Assembly: GCA_038227995.1 (NCBI GenBank)
Contig: JBBRPP010000005.1
Coordinates: forward strand, 62,001 to 126,000
Direction: 5' to 3'
Source: WLMZ01 sp038227995
Lineage (GTDB): Bacteria > Actinomycetota > Acidimicrobiia > Acidimicrobiales > Ilumatobacteraceae
DNA: 64,000 nucleotides
In this document: positions 61,346 through 64,000 of the stretch, one piece after another
Numbering within the stretch: position 1 is the first letter of the stretch
Layout of the letters: each line of letters starts with the position of its first letter
Notes under the pieces: generated by a model
Database searches by the model: none
What the model was told of the DNA's origin: nothing
The model's input: only the letters and a program-made list of their open reading frames with translations
Translations under genes and position numbers: made by a program

Positions 61346-62470
61346 ATGGGGGATCGCGTTCTTGTTGTCGGGGGCACCGGCCCCACCGGGCTACCGCTCG
61401 TGAGCGGATTGGTCGAGCACGGCCACGACGTCACGATCCTGCATCGCGGCACCCACGAGCACGACGAGACACCGTCGTCGGTGACGCACATCCACGCCGA
61501 TCCCTACGATGCCGCATCGATCGGCGCCGCGCTCGCCGAAGACGCGCTCGACGGCAGCGCGTTCGATGTCGCGATCGTGATGTACGGCCGCCTGCGGCGC
61601 ATCGCCGATCTCCTCGCGGGGAAGGTCGGTCGGTTCATCAGCGTCGGCGGTGTGCCGGCGTATCGCGGCTGGATGAACCCGTGGCTGCACGAGCCCGCCG
61701 GCCTGCCCGTGCCGGTCGCCGAGGACGCGCCGACGGTCGCGCAGCCGGAAGAAGACGAGAAGGGCTACCGCATCGTTCGAACCGAGCAGGCCGTGTTCGC
61801 CGCGCACCCGACCGCTGCGCACTTCCGCTATCCGTACGTCTACGGCCCTCACCAACTCGCGCCGCGCGAGTGGTGCGTCGTCCGCCGCATCCTCGACGGT
61901 CGACGCCGGATCATCGTCGCCGATGGCGGCCTCACGCTGCACCACCACGGTTACACCGAGAACCTCGCCCACGCGCTGCTGCTGGCCGTCGATCAACCCG
62001 ATGCAGCGGCCGGCAAGATCTTCAACGTCGGTGACACCGAGGTGCTCACGGTGCGCCAGGTGATCGAGCTGATCTGCGTCGAACTGGGCCACGAGATGGA
62101 GATCGTCTCGATGCCGTTCGAACTCGCGGCTCCTGCACGCCCGATGCTCGCGCAACCGTCGACGACTCATCGGGTGCTCGACCTTCGGCGTGTCATCGAC
62201 GACCTCGGTTACAGCGACCTCGTCCCGGCCCGGGTCGCGATCGGCCGCACCGCGCGGTGGCTCGTCGATCATCAACCGTCTCCGGGAGGCACCGAGGAGA
62301 TGGTGATGACCGACCCGTTCGACTATGTCGCGGAAGATGCCCTGCTCGACAGCTGGTCGGCCGCCCTCGCATCGATGCCGCATGTCGACTTCGCGGTCGC
62401 GCCCGGCCATGGTTTGGCCTACAGCGGACCGGGTGGACGACCGCGATCGAAGAAGGAGTTCGTCCAATGA
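61346..62470 (+). CDS. NAD-dependent epimerase/dehydratase-like SDR protein
   Basis: 374 residues. The N-terminal nucleotide-binding motif is VLVVGGTGPTGLPLVSGL, followed by an extended-SDR layout. The expected YxxxK is replaced or shifted (GYRIVRTEQ, Tyr then R), so catalysis is uncertain. FRYPYVYGPHQLAPREWCVV and FNVGDTEVLTVRQVIELI are typical of sugar epimerases. It lies 23 bases after ybjN and overlaps the CoA-transferase start by ATGA. Confidence 0.82.
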   Translation: MGDRVLVVGGTGPTGLPLVSGLVEHGHDVTILHRGTHEHDETPSSVTHIHADPYDAASIGAALAEDALDGSAFDVAIVMYGRLRRIADLLAGKVGRFISVGGVPAYRGWMNPWLHEPAGLPVPVAEDAPTVAQPEEDEKGYRIVRTEQAVFAAHPTAAHFRYPYVYGPHQLAPREWCVVRRILDGRRRIIVADGGLTLHHHGYTENLAHALLLAVDQPDAAAGKIFNVGDTEVLTVRQVIELICVELGHEMEIVSMPFELAAPARPMLAQPSTTHRVLDLRRVIDDLGYSDLVPARVAIGRTARWLVDHQPSPGGTEEMVMTDPFDYVAEDALLDSWSAALASMPHVDFAVAPGHGLAYSGPGGRPRSKKEFVQ

Positions 62471-63693
62471 CAGCGACATCATCCGGCGGTGGAGCCCATG
62501 TACACCGCGGACCGATGCGCGGTGTGCGCATCGTCGACTTCTCGATCGCGCTGACCGGGCCGTATGCCGCGGCGCTGCTCGCTGATCAGGGCGCCTCGGT
62601 CGTCAAGATCGAACGACCGGGCATCGGCGACATCGCCCGCTGGATCGGTGTGTCGGTGAACGGCATGTCGTCGCTGTACCAGACGTGCAATCGGGGCAAG
62701 CGAGCGATCGCGATCGACCTCGGCAGTCCCGAAGGTGTTGCCGTGGCGAAGCAGTTCGTGCGCGAGGCCGATGTCGTGATCCAGAACTTTCGTCCCGGTG
62801 TGATGGACAAGCTCGGGCTCGGCTACGACGCCCTGCGCGCCGATCACGACGACCTGGTCTACGTGTCGTTGTCCGGCTTCGGCCCGACCGGACCCTACGC
62901 GCACAAGGGCGCATACGACACCGTCATCCAGGCGTACGGCGGCATCGGTGCCAACCAGGCCAATGCCGAGACCGGCGAGCCGACGTTCCTCAACCAGACC
63001 GCGGCCGACAAGATCACGGCGATGTACGCGGTGCAGGCGATCACGGCCGCGCTGTTCGCGCGCGAGCGAGGCGATGGTGGCCAGCACGTGGAGTTGTCGA
63101 TGCTCGATTCGGTCGTGTCGTTCCTGTGGGCGGACGCTGCCGGGAACGAGGTGTTGCAGGACAGTGACGGCAGCCTCCCGTCCAGTTTCACGAACGCCTT
63201 CAAGCCGTTCCGTTTCACCGACGGCTGGGGCATCTGCACGCCGACGTCGGATGCCGATTTCGCGGGGATGTGCAAGGCGATGGGAGTCGACGGCTACGAC
63301 GATCCGCGCGTCGCCGGGGCCGCGGCGCGACGCGTCAACCGCGATGTCTCGGGTGCCATCATGAACCGAGTCCGTGAAGCCGCGAGCACGATGACGACCG
63401 CCGAAGCACTGGGCCGCTTCGATGCGTACAAGGTGCCGTGCGGTCAGGTGCTCTCCACCGTGACGTTGGCCGACGACCCGCACGCGCAGGCCATCGGCCT
63501 GCTCGAGGAGTCGGTTCATCCGACCGCCGGCCGCCTGCGCCAGCCTCGTCATCCCGCTCGCTTCGGGGGCACCCCGGCGCACGTGGGCGGACCGGCCCCG
63601 ACGCTTGGCCAGCACACCGACGAGTTGTTGGCCGAGATCGGACACGACGCCGCATCGATCGCGGCCATGCGTGCTGCCGGGACGATCGCCTGA
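62467..63693 (+). CDS. Class III CoA-transferase (CaiB/BaiF family), second copy
   Basis: 408 residues. The fold's blocks are RGVRIVDFSIALTGPYAAAL, DQGASVVKIERPGIGD, CNRGKRAIAIDL and IQNFRPGVMDKLGLGY. The likely catalytic Asp is D181 in AADKITAMYAVQ. It is a different branch from the copy at 34594. Start ATG overlaps the SDR stop, so they are coupled. Its acid substrate is unknown; mesaconyl/malyl-type transfer in the ethylmalonyl-CoA pathway is one possibility. Confidence 0.9.
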   Translation: MTATSSGGGAHVHRGPMRGVRIVDFSIALTGPYAAALLADQGASVVKIERPGIGDIARWIGVSVNGMSSLYQTCNRGKRAIAIDLGSPEGVAVAKQFVREADVVIQNFRPGVMDKLGLGYDALRADHDDLVYVSLSGFGPTGPYAHKGAYDTVIQAYGGIGANQANAETGEPTFLNQTAADKITAMYAVQAITAALFARERGDGGQHVELSMLDSVVSFLWADAAGNEVLQDSDGSLPSSFTNAFKPFRFTDGWGICTPTSDADFAGMCKAMGVDGYDDPRVAGAAARRVNRDVSGAIMNRVREAASTMTTAEALGRFDAYKVPCGQVLSTVTLADDPHAQAIGLLEESVHPTAGRLRQPRHPARFGGTPAHVGGPAPTLGQHTDELLAEIGHDAASIAAMRAAGTIA

Positions 63694-63850
63694 GTACGAA
63701 TTTCCTTTTCCGCTTCGGCAGTCGCGAAGCACTCAGTCGGTTGTCGGCGTGAGCGTGATCGGGGAAGATCGTGGAGCTCGCGCCGACACCCAAACCCGAA
63801 GACGTCGAGCGAAGAACCTCGCCGTTGATCACAACGTTTAGCGTGGGGTC

Positions 63851-64000
63851 ATGAGTGCACACACGTTCGCCGTCATCGGCGGAGGCAACATGGGAGCCGC
63901 GCTGGCGGGCGGTCTGCTCGATGCAGGTTGGATCGAACCGGCTGATCTCGTCATCGTCGAAGTGATCGCGTCACTTCGCGAGCAGCTGCAGCAGCGCTTC
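63851..64000 (+). CDS. proC: Pyrroline-5-carboxylate reductase, N-terminal part (cut by window end)
   Basis: The first 50 codons are visible, beginning TFAVIGGGNMGAALAGGLLD, the ProC Rossmann signature, and continuing in frame to the last base. It would make proline from pyrroline-5-carboxylate. The 157 bases before it hold no gene. Confidence 0.9.
   Translation, partial: MSAHTFAVIGGGNMGAALAGGLLDAGWIEPADLVIVEVIASLREQLQQRF

Overview
High-GC (roughly 65 percent or more) actinobacterial chromosome. Several traits suggest a member of the Acidimicrobiia such as Ilumatobacter: a mycothiol-type MshA glycosyltransferase followed by a YbjN-like gene, an acyl-CoA carboxylase epsilon subunit, crotonyl-CoA carboxylase/reductase with a MeaA-type mutase, many apparently leaderless GTG/ATG starts, and an RsiG-type anti-sigma factor with a single c-di-GMP motif. 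The taxonomic placement is inference. No phage, transposon, integrase, CRISPR array or plasmid function was seen, so this looks like core chromosome.

Layout. 1-2.5 kb: the end of a Pro/Ala-rich protein, tadA immediately behind a tRNA-Ser(GGA), a strongly diverged SRP RNA, and a 5'-3' exonuclease. 2.5-13.7 kb: a type IV pilus island with pilB, pilC, pilD, pilT and two tandem type IV pilins. Two paralogous multi-pass GT-C-like membrane proteins lie on the same strand behind the pilins, and coiled-coil proteins of unknown function flank the island. 13.7-18.9 kb: an RlmI-type methyltransferase, a LapA-like protein, methylmalonyl/ethylmalonyl-CoA epimerase, ccr and a thiolase, then an intergenic unit with a good promoter and two hairpins that looks like a small RNA gene. 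19-21.5 kb: recR-dnaX. 21.6-32.2 kb: paired lipoproteins, a CopC-CopD fusion, a LigC-type ligase, acyl-CoA carboxylase beta and epsilon, a membrane-anchored sigma-like protein and a secreted esterase. 32.4-35.7 kb: a phosphoesterase, aminotransferase and CoA-transferase with overlapping ends. 36-48 kb: msrA, a YibE/F protein, a NUDIX hydrolase, dut, another GT-C protein, the MeaA-type mutase, a metzincin-like lipoprotein, aat, ribF, hbd, a tyrosine phosphatase and an S51-like peptidase. 48-52.4 kb: a 1257-residue fused ABC exporter behind a MarR regulator. 52.6-64 kb: a degenerate cellulose-synthase-like PilZ protein, a DUF45 peptidase, a histidine phosphatase, moaD-rsiG-xre, a lipoprotein, and mshA-ybjN-SDR-CoA-transferase followed by the start of proC.

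Two themes tie scattered genes together. (1) Ethylmalonyl-CoA pathway genes (thiolase, hbd, ccr, epimerase, mutase) lie at four separate places. The promoters of ccr, the mutase and hbd, and the ccr/thiolase divergent region, carry the same palindrome, TTACC-N4-GGTAA-like, overlapping a probable -10 box next to the start codon; this suggests one regulator. (2) Possible c-di-GMP input appears three times: a diverged MshEN-like N-terminus on PilB, a PilZ domain on a catalytically dead BcsA-like protein, and an RsiG homologue with one perfect E(X)3S(X)2R(X)3Q(X)3D motif.
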